A stretch of 64,000 bases of DNA from assembly GCF_001027925.1 (NCBI RefSeq), contig NZ_LECT01000017.1, positions 248,001-312,000 on the forward strand, written 5' to 3'. The position numbers and the translations under genes are program-made. Below are positions 1 to 10,477 of this stretch, one piece after another. Numbering within the stretch: position 1 is the stretch's first letter; each line of letters starts with the position of its first letter. The DNA comes from Rhodopirellula islandica (GTDB taxonomy: Bacteria > Planctomycetota > Planctomycetia > Pirellulales > Pirellulaceae). The notes beneath the pieces were generated by a model that was not told where the DNA came from, made no database searches, and was given only the letters and a program-made list of their open reading frames with translations.

Positions 1-681
1 ACCGATCGCACGAATCGTACCGCTGTTTTGAATCAGCGAAGAACCATTGGAGATGCCGTTGCTGATCGTTTCCAAGTCGGCTTGGATGTAGCTGCCTCCC
101 GGCATCTTCAGTTGTCCGCCGGTGGCCAGATTGATCGTGCCGGACGACTCAATGGTGCCATTGTTGAAAACTTGCGACGCAATCAAATTGGCACCGCCAT
201 CGCCGGTGGAGATCAAACCGTTGTTGACGATCGCCGCATCCGAATTGCCGCTGAATGACAGATCGCCACTCATGAATCGATCGTTGGTGATGTCCAACGT
301 TGTGGCGGTGAACCCGTTGGTGTTGATGACACCGGTGCTGCCAATGACAACACCGCTGGCGTTGGAAACAAACACGTTGCCGTTCGACGTGATGGCTCCA
401 TTGATCAACGACTGAGGTGCCGAACCGATCACACGGTTCAAGACCGCGGAATTGGAACTGAGTTGATCGAAATTGACCGTGTGTCCACTGCCGACGGAGA
501 AGTCCTCCCAGTTGATCACCGCTCGGTCGGTCGAGGTGGTGATGTTGGTCAGATTGCTGACGCTGTTGTCGATGGTGCCCGCCCCCGCAACGATGTTGCC
601 TCCAACGGGAGCTTGAGCCAACAGTGATCCAGGCATCGAACAGCCCGCCAGGATCGCGGAAAGAATCAAACGCTTTCGCAT
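1..681 (-). CDS. Filamentous-haemagglutinin-like secreted protein, N-terminal part (runs off the left edge)
   Basis: The minus strand is open from about 903 to base 1 with no stop. From the ATG at 679-681 it encodes a signal peptide (MRKRLILSAILAGC, cleavage near LLAQA), then PVGGNIVAGAGTI, INWEDFSVGSGHTVNF and a VLNRVIG segment. These are hallmarks of the N-terminal two-partner-secretion (filamentous haemagglutinin) domain, followed by repeated GTI/NNGLI beta-helix-like strands. Such proteins are normally exported by a TpsB outer-membrane partner, which is not in the window. An in-frame ATG at 769-771, with a GGGG stretch upstream, would add 30 basic residues. Function beyond secretion or adhesion cannot be judged from 227 residues. 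Confidence 0.8.
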   Translation of the reverse strand, partial: MRKRLILSAILAGCSMPGSLLAQAPVGGNIVAGAGTIDNSVSNLTNITTSTDRAVINWEDFSVGSGHTVNFDQLSSNSAVLNRVIGSAPQSLINGAITSNGNVFVSNASGVVIGSTGVINTNGFTATTLDITNDRFMSGDLSFSGNSDAAIVNNGLISTGDGGANLIASQVFNNGTIESSGTINLATGGQLKMPGGSYIQADLETISNGISNGSSLIQNSGTIRAIG

Positions 682-771
682 CACGCTGGTTCGTGTTGGA
701 CGGATTCCATTGCCACCCTCTGGTTGACCGTTCGATCGGCGGTCAGTCTTCTTCGTCAAACAACGTTTCAT

Positions 772-1191
772 CTTGTGCCCCAGATGAGATTTCAATTTTT
801 GTCCGATAGCGAACGATCCCGAACTCTTACACGTCTGACAGAACCCGGAGAGAAAGAACGGTCGAATATCATCGACAGACTTTGCCCAACCGCGAAAGAG
901 TCCTCAGAGTCCCACCAGGCGGACAATGCAACTTTGACTCAAGCAACATCGCGTCCATGAAACGTGGCGTCCTGCGTTGGGGCGCAAAGCGAACGCAATC
1001 ATTGGAAAGCGATGCGGGTCAGGTAGAAGTTCGCAGCAAACCAGCATTCTCGACTCCAGTTTGTCTCGCCCCCAACGAGATTCCTTCACCGTCCAACTTG
1101 CCCCAACCGATCTCGACCTAAGACCCGAGTCATTTCGCAATCCGAACCGCCTTCGCTGGCACTCGATCTTTCTCAAAAAGCTTCTGTGGCG
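772..1191. other. Intergenic region between divergent genes
   Basis: About 420 bases separate the haemagglutinin-like gene (leftward) from the porin gene (rightward), so both promoters should lie here. Reading frames in it have no recognisable protein character. I see no strong palindrome, RNA gene or clear -35/-10 pair. Confidence 0.4.
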
Positions 1192-2439
1192 ATGAATATC
1201 AAGGCATTGATCGCAGCGGTGGCCGCCTTTGGCCTTCCCGCAGCAAGCGGCCAAGAACTTGAGTTCCATTGCTACTCCGACACCGCATGCGACTCGTTGC
1301 TGGTGGACGCGACTCCCGAATGGGATCAATTCTTACTCGGTGACTGGTGCGGAACACGTCCCCGACTGGAAGAAACGGGCATCACGCCGTTCCTTTACTA
1401 CGACTCCATCTTTGCGGCCAACATCAACGGTGGCATCGGCACCGACCAAGCGTACACCGGGCAGATCTATGCCGGTGCCGACCTCGACCTGGAACAGATG
1501 TGGGGTTGGGACGGGACCACAATGAAGATCTCCATGGTCGAGCGTCACGGCGACAGTGTCAGTTCCGCGGTCGGTGGGATCTACGACCCAATGTGTATCT
1601 ATGGTGGGCAAGTCGGCTATCTGTACCAGTTGTGGATTGAGAAAACCGTCTGCGACGACGTGGCTTTGAAATTCGGCCGAGTGTCCGCCGACACGGATTT
1701 TGCAAACAACGGTTTGTATCGCTATTCACTCAGCACCGCCATCAACGGTCCGATCCGAGCGATGTTGTTAGAGAACATCATCACGTCCTTCCCCTATCCG
1801 GTTTGGGGCGGGCGAGTGAAGTACGCTCCCAACGACCAACACCAAATTCAGTTCGGTGTGTATCAAATCGGGGATGGCATGTGGGACTTCACCCAGCACG
1901 GGCTCGACTTCAGCATTCGTGGCAGTGACGGAGTCTCGTTGATCACCCAGTATGATTGGACGCCAGAAATCAATGGGCGGCCCGCTCGTCTGTTTTTGGG
2001 AGCGGTTCACTCGTTCTTTGAGTTTGACAACTTCGATGGCGTTGGCACCACCGATGAGTTTCTGCGTTTGTACGCTCATGGCGAAATGGAGATCACGCCT
2101 GACTGCGTCGCCTTTGCGTTTGCGAGTCATTCCGACGAGGACCAAGTCGCCAAGACGCCCCTGCAAATCAGTGCGGGGATCAACCAGAAAGGACTGCTTC
2201 CTGGCCGTGAAGAGGACCACACTGTCTTCTTCGCCACCTATGGCGAACTCAGTGACGACTACGGCGATTCAATCGGCGAAGACGTTGACGCCGAATGGGT
2301 CTATGAACTGGGGCACCGCATCCAAGTTTGTCCAGCGTTCTACCTGCAACCAGCGATCCAGTACATCGTGCACCCGGGCGGCACCGGCAACATTCCCAAC
2401 AGCACCGTGATGGGTGCGTGGATGGGAGCGAGCTTCTAA
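1192..2439 (+). CDS. Carbohydrate-selective porin, OprB-like
   Basis: A 415-residue outer-membrane beta-barrel protein. A short signal peptide (MNIKALIAAVAAFGLPAASG) precedes GDWCGTRPRLEETGI, the typical start of OprB-family porins (GDW-G-R--L---G). Alternating aromatic/polar strands follow, and the protein ends in a terminal Phe (MGASF), the usual last residue of barrels inserted by Bam. The family passes sugars through the outer membrane; the substrate here is unknown. I chose ATG 1192 over GTG 1186 two codons upstream; neither has a clear ribosome site. The gene stands alone. Confidence 0.8.
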   Translation: MNIKALIAAVAAFGLPAASGQELEFHCYSDTACDSLLVDATPEWDQFLLGDWCGTRPRLEETGITPFLYYDSIFAANINGGIGTDQAYTGQIYAGADLDLEQMWGWDGTTMKISMVERHGDSVSSAVGGIYDPMCIYGGQVGYLYQLWIEKTVCDDVALKFGRVSADTDFANNGLYRYSLSTAINGPIRAMLLENIITSFPYPVWGGRVKYAPNDQHQIQFGVYQIGDGMWDFTQHGLDFSIRGSDGVSLITQYDWTPEINGRPARLFLGAVHSFFEFDNFDGVGTTDEFLRLYAHGEMEITPDCVAFAFASHSDEDQVAKTPLQISAGINQKGLLPGREEDHTVFFATYGELSDDYGDSIGEDVDAEWVYELGHRIQVCPAFYLQPAIQYIVHPGGTGNIPNSTVMGAWMGASF

Positions 2440-2479
2440 ACAGGGAGGCTGGACTGATCAGGCAGAACCATCTGAGCTG

Positions 2480-2608
2480 CTAAGCAGGTCGGCAGGAGTG
2501 ATCAAGTACAACCATGTGAGCCGTTTGGGCGTTAGCCCCGGTTGTGCGTGAAAACCGTGGCTAACGCCAGCGGCTCACATACCCGATGACACCTGCGTAC
2601 CTGCTTAG
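2480..2608. repeat. Nested inverted-repeat element
   Basis: The outer arms are CTAAGCAGGT at 2480-2489 and its complement ACCTGCTTAG at 2599-2608. Inside is an imperfect hairpin at 2514-2580 whose arms begin ATGTGAGCCG and end CGGCTCACAT, with GCGTTAGCC/GGCTAACGC in the stem. It fills most of the 362-bp gap between the porin and YHYH genes. It could act as a bidirectional terminator, since both flanking genes end towards it, or be a small non-autonomous mobile repeat. The rest of the gap (2609-2801) shows nothing else. Confidence 0.7.
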
Positions 2609-2801
2609 TGGTATGTCAAATCCAATGCCGAACCCCCCTCCCAACTTCGAGGTCGTGCATTTTTCTAAGTTGTTGCAATGCCACGCATCTATCATCACGC
2701 TCCCAAAGGGAGCGTGAAGTAAAGCTGCACGACCTCTTGCTTGACGAGAAGCGTCGCCGACTGAACATGGATCAGCATGCATCCTTGATCGCCCCAGCCG
2801 T

Positions 2802-3794
2802 TCACTCTGGTTTGACAACTTTGGCTGAACCGGCGATCCCCCGAAACGCACCAATGATTTGGTTGTCACCCGCTGCCCCGGCGTGATAGTGGTAGCCGCG
2901 AACGTCATCGTAGTGCCCGCTGCACTCGTCCAAACCTTCCGGCTGCTTGGCGTCGGTGTCCAAGTGAGCGTAGATGCCGAAACCATCCAGTGCGTATCCG
3001 ATCAACGCGGCATGCCCGTCGGCTTGGTCGATCTCTTTGGTTTTCCCCGTGGCAGCATGGTAGTGGTACCCGGCGTGTGGGTTGACATGCCCGCCGGAGT
3101 GATCAAACGGCGCGATGGTGTGAGCCTTGATGATCATGTGAATCGGTGCCGGTGGATCGTACTTGACACCGTTGAACGCGACTCCAACCGGGGAATGCCC
3201 GTCACCAACTCGGTGGAAATCCGTGGCAACCGATCGATAAACCGGGTTCACGGGAATCACGTAGACGTTGTGGTAACTCTTCCACTCAACCACATCCGGA
3301 GGACACTCGACGGCGTGATTCTCGTAGCGAGGATCAACGTTCGGTCGCGCGGCTAAATTGAATGCTTCTTCCGTATCGGTGACTTTGATGCTTCCATCTT
3401 CCCGCACCAAATTCCATTCCGGGTCATCGTAAAGTTCATCCAAGTGAGCGACGAATTCACCGGAAACGTTGTAGACATGGCCGTCTTTGATCCAAATGCC
3501 CCCTTTGTCTTCGCCGTCGGTCACGTGCTTGGGTGCCCATGGGCCAAGCGGATGATCCGGCGGAACGGCCTTGGTCGTGATGACGTAGCATTCTGCTTCA
3601 CTGCCATCACTCAGTGTCCGCATCTCTTTCCGAATCGGCTCCACCAAGCTTTCTTCGAGAAAGTGGTCGGGATCCACTGCCTGAACGACCGCTTGAGGGA
3701 TCGTTTCCCCTCTCGGCCCGCATCCCAAGCAAAACATTGCCAGGCTGATTAGCGAAAGCAGAGGCACTGTGTTATGTGAAGCGTTGAATGGCAT
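2802..3794 (-). CDS. YHYH-domain secreted protein, probable lipoprotein
   Basis: 330 residues. The N-terminal hydrophobic stretch ends in CLGCG, a possible but weak lipobox, so the protein is probably exported and may be lipid anchored. The C-terminal half carries the YHYH signature twice (AGYHYHAATG and RGYHYHAG), with GYALDGFGIYA between them. YHYH proteins are common in planctomycetes and marine bacteria. Their biochemical role is not established; the His/Asp-rich motifs suggest metal binding, which is inference. It converges with the porin gene and has no operon partner. Confidence 0.75.
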   Translation of the reverse strand: MPFNASHNTVPLLSLISLAMFCLGCGPRGETIPQAVVQAVDPDHFLEESLVEPIRKEMRTLSDGSEAECYVITTKAVPPDHPLGPWAPKHVTDGEDKGGIWIKDGHVYNVSGEFVAHLDELYDDPEWNLVREDGSIKVTDTEEAFNLAARPNVDPRYENHAVECPPDVVEWKSYHNVYVIPVNPVYRSVATDFHRVGDGHSPVGVAFNGVKYDPPAPIHMIIKAHTIAPFDHSGGHVNPHAGYHYHAATGKTKEIDQADGHAALIGYALDGFGIYAHLDTDAKQPEGLDECSGHYDDVRGYHYHAGAAGDNQIIGAFRGIAGSAKVVKPE

Positions 3795-4000
3795 GGTTGA
3801 ATTTCTCTAAAACGAAGGAGTGGGGGATGAGAAGGACAACATCGAGCTTAGCGGACGTCATCGGATGGAGAGCGATCGATTAGCAGACGGTTGATATAAA
3901 ACGATTCCCAGATTGAAGGATAAGCCGACGGGTGCTAGGCCACGGTTTCCAGAGACGAACCGGACACTATCGCGTTCCGGCTGACTAAATCCACAGGCTG

Positions 4001-7000
4001 TTAGGCCGGTGAACTCGATTCGTGCTCATCCGATCGGATCAACCCCAAATCGCAAGCGACAACGTAGATGCAGGGGATAACAATCAGAACCAGGATCGTT
4101 GAACTCAACAATCCGAACACGATGGAAACCGCTGTCGGAATCAACACCTGGGCTTGCGTGCTCTTTTCCAACGTCAGCGGCAACAGCCCAACCATCGTGG
4201 TGATGCTGGTCAACATGATCGCTCGGAAACGAAGGCGACTGGCACTGCGAGCGGAGTCATGACTCGGTTTGCCTTCGGAGCGTTCCTTCTTCAAGAACAG
4301 CACCAGCAGAATGGAATCGTTGACCACAATCCCGGCCAGCGAAACGAATCCCACCAAGCTGGGCATGGAGATATCCATCCCCATCCACATGTGCCCAAAC
4401 ACCATTCCGATCAGCGACATGGGAATCGCCGCCATCACAATCAGCGGTTCAAGCCAACTCTCAAACTGGAAACTCAAAATCGCGTAGACGCCAAACAATC
4501 CCAACAAAAAGAGTGACGCCATCGACGATCCCGTTTCACTGGACCGCTCCGCCTCGCCACCCAGCGAAATCTTCAGCCCCTGGTGTTTGGCAACCAACTG
4601 GGGCATCAACTCGGATTGAAAACCACTCATCAACTTGGTCGTGTTGACCAGGTCCGTGTCGGTGTCCGCCGTCAAGGTCACGGTTCGCCAACCGTCCACG
4701 CGAGAAATCTTTGACCAGCCATACGTCATTTCTAAATCGGCAACTGATTGCAATGGCACCTGGATTCCACCTGCCAGGATGAATTGGAAATCCAGGAAGG
4801 CTTCCAGCGTGTTCCGGCTTTCGGGTTCCAACTGCACATTGATTTCGTATTGATCCAGCCCCGCCTGGATGTCGCTGATCTTCGCTCCTTGAAACGCAGT
4901 GCTCAGTTGACTGGCCATTGCTTGCACATTCAAACCGAGTGCGACCGCATCGGGCTTCAGGTGCAATCGAATTTCTTGCTTGCCAGGTCGAAGGTCGGTG
5001 TTGAAGTTGTAGACCCCGGTGTACTCGGACAACCATTGTTGAGTCTCTTGAGCGGCGGATTGTGCCACCTGCAAGTCGTCACTTTTAAACAGCACCTCCA
5101 CTGCTCGCCCCGCCGGTCCACGGACCGCTTCGGCAATCGTGACCGAAATCGCGTTGGGAACCTGGCCGACCTCCTCGCGCAACGCTCGAATGAATTCCGC
5201 CGTGGACGTGCTTCGCACATCGGGTTCGAGCATCCGAATCGACACGGTCGCAACATGGGGCCCTGATTCACCTGCGTCGCTGTTCTCATTGAATTTGGAC
5301 ATCACCGACCGCACCAACTCGTCGCCCGTTGGCTGACCTGGGAACCGATCATTTGCTCGTGCGACCGCGTCATTGATATTTCGGACAATCTCTTCCGTCC
5401 TGCTCAACGGCGTCCCCTGAGGCATCAACACGCGAGCTTCCACCATTTCCCCTTCCAAATCGGGAAAGGGCACGAAATTCACCAGCCCTCCGGCAACCAT
5501 CGCAAAGGCCATGATGAAGGTGGCAATCGACAATCCAATCGACAGGTACCGCCAACGAATCGCCCAATCGATCACCTTGCCAAACACATTCTCGCGGACC
5601 CAATCGACGCCACCGTCAATTTTCGCTCGCAGCCCACGGGGAGCGTTTGCATCCTTCGCCTTCAAGGAATGCCCCAGGTGCGCGGGAAGAATCAAGAACG
5701 CCTCGATCAAACTGATCGCCAGCGTCGTCAACAGAACCATCGGAATCACACGGAGCACTTTCCCGATGTGCCCTTCCAGCACAAACAGCGGGCAGAGCAC
5801 GCAGCAAGTCGTCAAGAAGGACGAGATCACGCCGCCAGCAACTTCTCGGACACCGTCCACCGCAGCCCGCATGGGATGTTTGCCCAAAGAAACATGCCGG
5901 GCGATGTTCTCGGCGATCACGATCCCGTCGTCCATCAAGATCCCGGTCGCCATCAAGATTGCCACCGAGGACATCATGTTCAGACTTTGGCCGATCAGCG
6001 GCAGGAAAAAGAACGCTCCCATGAACGAGACCGGCAGGCTCATCACCACCCAAAACGAAAGTCGCAGGTTGAAGAACACCCACATCACTAAGAACACCAA
6101 CACGATGCCCTGCCAAGCGTTCTTGGCCAACAATGTCAAACGCTGAACGATCAGTTCCGACTCATCATTGGTGATCGTGATGTCCAACTGCGGTTGACGT
6201 TGCTGTTCCTTCTCAACGAATTCACGGACCACCGCGGCAATCTTAGTGGTGTCTTGCGACCGGGTCTTGTTGACCTGGATGATGCCCGCCCGTTGACCTT
6301 TGATCCAAGCCTCTTGTTCTGCGTCGGCGAATCCGTCGACCACACGTCCGATGTCGCGAATCCGAACTTCGGATCGCCCCGTCACGCCGTGAACGACGAT
6401 TTCTTCGATGTCTTGCGGCGTCTGTTTTTGTTCCACCAAACGCAGCAGGATGTCTTCGTGCTCTGACTCGATCGTGCCCACTGGCAAATCCAGATTCTGG
6501 CTGCGGACCGATGCGGCAACCGTCTCCGCTGACAAACCCAATCGACGCAACGCTTCGACATCCAATTCAATGCGAAGCTGACGATCGGAGAATCCCTGGA
6601 TCTCAACCAAAGACACACCGGGCAATCGTTTGAGTTGTTGCTTGAACCCCTCGCAGTAATCCTTCAACGAGTCCGGGTCGATGGGACCACTGACTGCAAT
6701 GGTCATCACCGAATCCGTCCGGTTCAGTTCGGTGATGAACAGATCCTCGGCACCATCAGGAAGATCCGAGATCGCTTCGACTTCCGTTTCGATGTCGTTG
6801 AGCGCCGTCGATAGATCAGCACTCTCGTCGATCTCCACCACGATCGATGCAAACCCCTCTTGCGCAGAACTGGTGACCTCTTCGATGTTTTGGATGCCAT
6901 CCAACGCGTCTTCGATCGGCAAGCAGATTCCCTGCTCGACGTCTTCCGCCGATGCTCCGCGATAGGTCATCACGATCTGCACTTCGGAACTGTCGAAGTT

Positions 7001-7144
7001 CGGAAACGTTTCCTTCTGAAGACGAGGAACCGCGTAGAGCCCCAGCCCAATGAAGGACATCATCAGCACGTTAGCCAACGTTCGGTGATTGACAAATTTC
7101 TCTAGCACAAAAGTGTTTCCGAATCCGCGAAGTGGGCGTCTCAA
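4001..7144 (-). CDS. RND-family efflux pump permease (AcrB type)
   Basis: 1047 residues, the usual length of an HAE-type RND permease. TM1 follows a basic N-terminus (FVNHRTLANVLMMSFIGLGLY). The two periplasmic halves are separated by a second membrane block starting at RWRYLSIGLSIATF. The proton-relay Asp pair is present (GILMDDGIVIAENIAR), as is the symmetric segment GFVSLAGIVVNDSILL near the C-terminus. It should export drugs or other amphiphiles across the inner membrane, driven by protons, as a trimer with the adaptor encoded just upstream, which it overlaps by 4 bases. No outer-membrane TolC-like gene is adjacent. The substrate is unknown. Confidence 0.93.
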   Translation of the reverse strand: MRRPLRGFGNTFVLEKFVNHRTLANVLMMSFIGLGLYAVPRLQKETFPNFDSSEVQIVMTYRGASAEDVEQGICLPIEDALDGIQNIEEVTSSAQEGFASIVVEIDESADLSTALNDIETEVEAISDLPDGAEDLFITELNRTDSVMTIAVSGPIDPDSLKDYCEGFKQQLKRLPGVSLVEIQGFSDRQLRIELDVEALRRLGLSAETVAASVRSQNLDLPVGTIESEHEDILLRLVEQKQTPQDIEEIVVHGVTGRSEVRIRDIGRVVDGFADAEQEAWIKGQRAGIIQVNKTRSQDTTKIAAVVREFVEKEQQRQPQLDITITNDESELIVQRLTLLAKNAWQGIVLVFLVMWVFFNLRLSFWVVMSLPVSFMGAFFFLPLIGQSLNMMSSVAILMATGILMDDGIVIAENIARHVSLGKHPMRAAVDGVREVAGGVISSFLTTCCVLCPLFVLEGHIGKVLRVIPMVLLTTLAISLIEAFLILPAHLGHSLKAKDANAPRGLRAKIDGGVDWVRENVFGKVIDWAIRWRYLSIGLSIATFIMAFAMVAGGLVNFVPFPDLEGEMVEARVLMPQGTPLSRTEEIVRNINDAVARANDRFPGQPTGDELVRSVMSKFNENSDAGESGPHVATVSIRMLEPDVRSTSTAEFIRALREEVGQVPNAISVTIAEAVRGPAGRAVEVLFKSDDLQVAQSAAQETQQWLSEYTGVYNFNTDLRPGKQEIRLHLKPDAVALGLNVQAMASQLSTAFQGAKISDIQAGLDQYEINVQLEPESRNTLEAFLDFQFILAGGIQVPLQSVADLEMTYGWSKISRVDGWRTVTLTADTDTDLVNTTKLMSGFQSELMPQLVAKHQGLKISLGGEAERSSETGSSMASLFLLGLFGVYAILSFQFESWLEPLIVMAAIPMSLIGMVFGHMWMGMDISMPSLVGFVSLAGIVVNDSILLVLFLKKERSEGKPSHDSARSASRLRFRAIMLTSITTMVGLLPLTLEKSTQAQVLIPTAVSIVFGLLSSTILVLIVIPCIYVVACDLGLIRSDEHESSSPA

Positions 7145-8562
7145 GGAGTGCGTAAAAACTGCGAAGGGGCGTGACCGGAAGGCCGCTCGGTATCGTCCGC
7201 GGCGACGGAATCAATCAATTTCTGAGTGGCCTCCTCCGCCTCAATGGGATCGACCAACATCCCCATGATCGCCGGCGACGGATTCGCGATGACCAGTCGT
7301 TCGCCCCCCTCCAATCCCGAGGCAACCACGGCATAGTCGTCTTGAGTGAACGCCAACTGCACTACTTGCGAGGTCAATCGACTTTGGTCGTCCAGCAAGT
7401 ACACCGAGCCATTGCGGATCGCTCGACGTGGAATCACGACTTGTTCAGAGAGCGTCGTGCCAAACACGTCGACGTCGCAAAACGCACCTTCTAGCAGAGG
7501 CGGCTGAGGACGCTCTTGTCTGGATGGCGGAACGTTTTCAACACCGACCACAAACCCCACCATCTTGGTCTGAGTGTCAACGATCTCTCGGACTCGTAAG
7601 AAGCGGCCCTTGTACGATTCTGTCACCTCGTTGCCCGCGACATTGACCACAGCCTCAAACGCAAACAATCGCCGGAACGCCTCCTGAGTGAGCTGCTCTT
7701 CGAACTCGCTTTCGTCCCTCTCCGCCACGAACAATCGGTGAATCTCACTCAGCGGCAACTGCGCTTCGACTTCCATCTCAGCGCCGCTGTAACCCTCGAA
7801 CAGGTTTTCCCCCACGGTGACGTACTGCCCAACTTCCAATTGAACCTCACCCACACGCATTTGAAATGGTGCGGTGAGGGTGGCGCGTTCAATGTCCCGC
7901 TGAGCCTGCGTTTTCTGGACTTCTGACTGACGTCGCGCAGCTTGCAAGGCTTTGATTTGAGGTCCGATCAGAGCGATGCTGTTCTCGAGATCCTGAACGG
8001 CCTTCTGCTGCATGAGCAGTTCACGGCGTTTCGAATCGATCGAAGCGCTCGATCCCGCTTGCCGAGTCAAAAGCGTTTCCTCGCGATCGAACTCCCGCTG
8101 CAGAACGGCCAGGACCTCTTTCTCGAGAGCCAAGCTCTTTTCCTCGTTCTCGATCGACTGTTCCAGTTGCTCGATTTCAGCGTTTTGCTGGTCGATTGTG
8201 GCCTCCAGTTGTTCAACTTGCGAACGGTAGTCGGAATCGTCGATTTCCAACAGCACCTCGCCTTCCTGGATCATCGATCCAGGACGCAGCTCGGGGTGAA
8301 TCTTGTCGATTCGCCCCTCCACCTGCGTGACCGCTCGCCAAGAACGAGCGTATTTGGCCGTGCCATACCCGCTGACCTTTGGGCAAACGTCCATCCGCTG
8401 AACAACCATCGTCTCCAGCATCCGGGAGACCTCGTCCTCCGGTTGCACGGTGAGCGGAGGCGAGTGCTTGACCAGCCAAGCGTAGGCAACGACGGCCAAA
8501 ACGATTGGCGGGACCACCAGCAATCGTTTGCCCCACGTTCCCCATCGCACTGCGGACTTCAT
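7141..8562 (-). CDS. RND periplasmic adaptor (membrane fusion protein, HlyD/AcrA type)
   Basis: 473 residues. An N-terminal membrane anchor (LLVVPPIVLAVVAYAWLV) is followed by a lipoyl/barrel-sandwich half (GRIDKIHPELRPGSMIQEGEVLLEI). Next comes a long coiled coil rich in Q/E/L (about residues 110-225), the returning lipoyl half (LTAPFQMRVGEVQLEVGQYV) and a beta-barrel/MP domain (VVIPRRAIRNGSVYLL). It bridges the RND permease to an outer-membrane channel. Its stop overlaps the permease start by 4 bases, so the two are translationally coupled with the adaptor first. Confidence 0.92.
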   Translation of the reverse strand: MKSAVRWGTWGKRLLVVPPIVLAVVAYAWLVKHSPPLTVQPEDEVSRMLETMVVQRMDVCPKVSGYGTAKYARSWRAVTQVEGRIDKIHPELRPGSMIQEGEVLLEIDDSDYRSQVEQLEATIDQQNAEIEQLEQSIENEEKSLALEKEVLAVLQREFDREETLLTRQAGSSASIDSKRRELLMQQKAVQDLENSIALIGPQIKALQAARRQSEVQKTQAQRDIERATLTAPFQMRVGEVQLEVGQYVTVGENLFEGYSGAEMEVEAQLPLSEIHRLFVAERDESEFEEQLTQEAFRRLFAFEAVVNVAGNEVTESYKGRFLRVREIVDTQTKMVGFVVGVENVPPSRQERPQPPLLEGAFCDVDVFGTTLSEQVVIPRRAIRNGSVYLLDDQSRLTSQVVQLAFTQDDYAVVASGLEGGERLVIANPSPAIMGMLVDPIEAEEATQKLIDSVAADDTERPSGHAPSQFLRTP

Positions 8563-8800
8563 TCCGGATTCCTTGTTGTTTCACCATTCGGGATTTGAAA
8601 GCGTCACGGTTCGCGTTTTAAGTGCGAACCGTGGCTCTATTTACCTGATGCGAAATTTGAAGGAGTCGAGGGCCACAATAAATTGGATGACGAGCAGAAT
8701 TCCCGAGGACTCCGCACGTGTGCCGCCATCCGAGAGGGGGCGACCAGACTGGGGAATGGCCTTTTAAGAACGGCTGCAATGGGGGGCGTGTGCTCTCGTT

Positions 8801-10477
8801 TCAGTCTGTGTTCGACGCTCTCGCTCGTGCTTGCTCATCGATTTGGGCATGAAAATCGGCGACCTTGGGAACCAATTCAGGGTGCCTCGCCGCGACCTCG
8901 TCCAGCCTTTCACGCAGCGTGTGTTTCGCTGTTGCATGCTCTCCGTCTTTGCATTCTCGGTACTCGCGAAAGGAACGATTCAATTGCTGGATGATTTCCT
9001 TCGCTGTATCAGCGTTTTCAAGATCGCTGATGATCTCAGCAAGACGGAAAGACAACTTCAAGAACCCCGACGCATCGCCGGGCAGAGCTTCCTCGCTCAT
9101 GGGGCTGGACCAAGCCGAAGCGAACACGTCGTCCTGATTTTCACCTGTCGCGGCCATCGCCTTTCGCTCCGCAAATTCTCGTTCCATCTTTTCATTGAAT
9201 TCGCGGAATTCGTCCTGCTCCCGTTGCCAATCTTCGATGGTCTCGTGCATGGAAAAGGCGAACTCGTTGTCCGACTCAAGGCTATCTCCCGCAAGCGAGG
9301 TGAAGCCGACACCAAACAACCCCGACGCCATCATGTCGCAAATGGGACAGTCGCAATCGGGCATGTGTTGTTCGCATTCTGTGTCGTCCATTCCCACGAT
9401 GGGAACTTCACTCCCGCGTGGGACGCGTCGGCGGCTGCATTCCATGATGAAGCGAGTTGGAGAGCCGCCCTCAAAAGGTTGATCCATCCATGAATCCCGA
9501 GCGTCGGACAAGAACGCGGATAGTTGGTCTTTCTGTTTCATCTCCGTTTGCGTCTCGCCAGACAATTCGTGTTGAAGATCACACCAGTCCCAACCGGCGT
9601 CGAGCAAATGGCGACAAAGGTCAAAGTACATGATCATCTCTTCCGTCCCCATCGGTGCGTCGTCGTAACCGAGCACATCATCCGGAGTCGCGATCATGGG
9701 CATGCCATTTTCGAACCGTTGGCGTTGTCCCCAAATCACGGCATCGCTCCAATCGTGTGCGCCGTGCATCAGGGAGCGTGGACAACGCCCCGACACTTCT
9801 TCTCGAGGTGTCATCAACCAACTCGCGTGTACCTCCACTGTCAATGCATGCCGCGCGTTCCATGCTTCTTGCTCTTCGAGGTTCTTCGGAGGATATCTGC
9901 CAGCGGATACAGCCTTGAGGATTTGCTCGGCAAAGGTCTCGATCAGCGGCGTACCAAATAGAAAGCTTCGATTGGTTCGCGGGATCGAAATCTCACTTTC
10001 GCGTTGGTCGAGAACCAGCGAAGCCGAGGCGGACTCATGCAACTCCCACCATGGCGGAAGAACGAATGGAAGCGGGCAACACTTTTGCCCTTCCAGGTCG
10101 GTTTCGAGCGCTAGCGTGGCGCGGGCCCCGAGCTTTTGCACACTGTCGCCGACTATGATTCGCTTCTGAATCAAGTCGATCGCGAGCCAATTCTCGTGAC
10201 CGTCAATCGCGGCGAACGCTTCCTGGGGATCCGATGTTTGGATGGGGAGTCCGTCGACGAATTCGCAAACCGTTGGACTACGATATCTTCCCCAATATTC
10301 TGCGACTTCGTTCCAATTCGCAGGGTCCTCGGACATGGTTGCCCAGAGGGTCAGTGCCGCATCGTAGGGAACCGCGGTGCCGACACGGCAAGCGTTGTGA
10401 TCCAGCACGACCACAACAACCGGCGGCGTTTCCATTTCGTCATTCTGATTGGATGCGTTCATCGAAGAGTTCACCAT
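8801..10477 (-). CDS. Hypothetical protein, 558 residues
   Basis: I do not recognise a family. The protein is acidic, has no signal peptide or membrane segment, and appears cytoplasmic. It has a hydrophobic strand near the N-terminus (PPVVVVVLDHNACRVG), a Cys cluster about two-thirds along (CEQHMPDCDCPICDMM, which could bind zinc), and a charged, probably helical C-terminal third (DWQREQDEFREFNEKMERE). An in-frame ATG five codons in (10462) is an alternative start. Codon use matches the neighbours, so it is likely a real chromosomal gene. Confidence 0.7.
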   Translation of the reverse strand: MVNSSMNASNQNDEMETPPVVVVVLDHNACRVGTAVPYDAALTLWATMSEDPANWNEVAEYWGRYRSPTVCEFVDGLPIQTSDPQEAFAAIDGHENWLAIDLIQKRIIVGDSVQKLGARATLALETDLEGQKCCPLPFVLPPWWELHESASASLVLDQRESEISIPRTNRSFLFGTPLIETFAEQILKAVSAGRYPPKNLEEQEAWNARHALTVEVHASWLMTPREEVSGRCPRSLMHGAHDWSDAVIWGQRQRFENGMPMIATPDDVLGYDDAPMGTEEMIMYFDLCRHLLDAGWDWCDLQHELSGETQTEMKQKDQLSAFLSDARDSWMDQPFEGGSPTRFIMECSRRRVPRGSEVPIVGMDDTECEQHMPDCDCPICDMMASGLFGVGFTSLAGDSLESDNEFAFSMHETIEDWQREQDEFREFNEKMEREFAERKAMAATGENQDDVFASAWSSPMSEEALPGDASGFLKLSFRLAEIISDLENADTAKEIIQQLNRSFREYRECKDGEHATAKHTLRERLDEVAARHPELVPKVADFHAQIDEQARARASNTD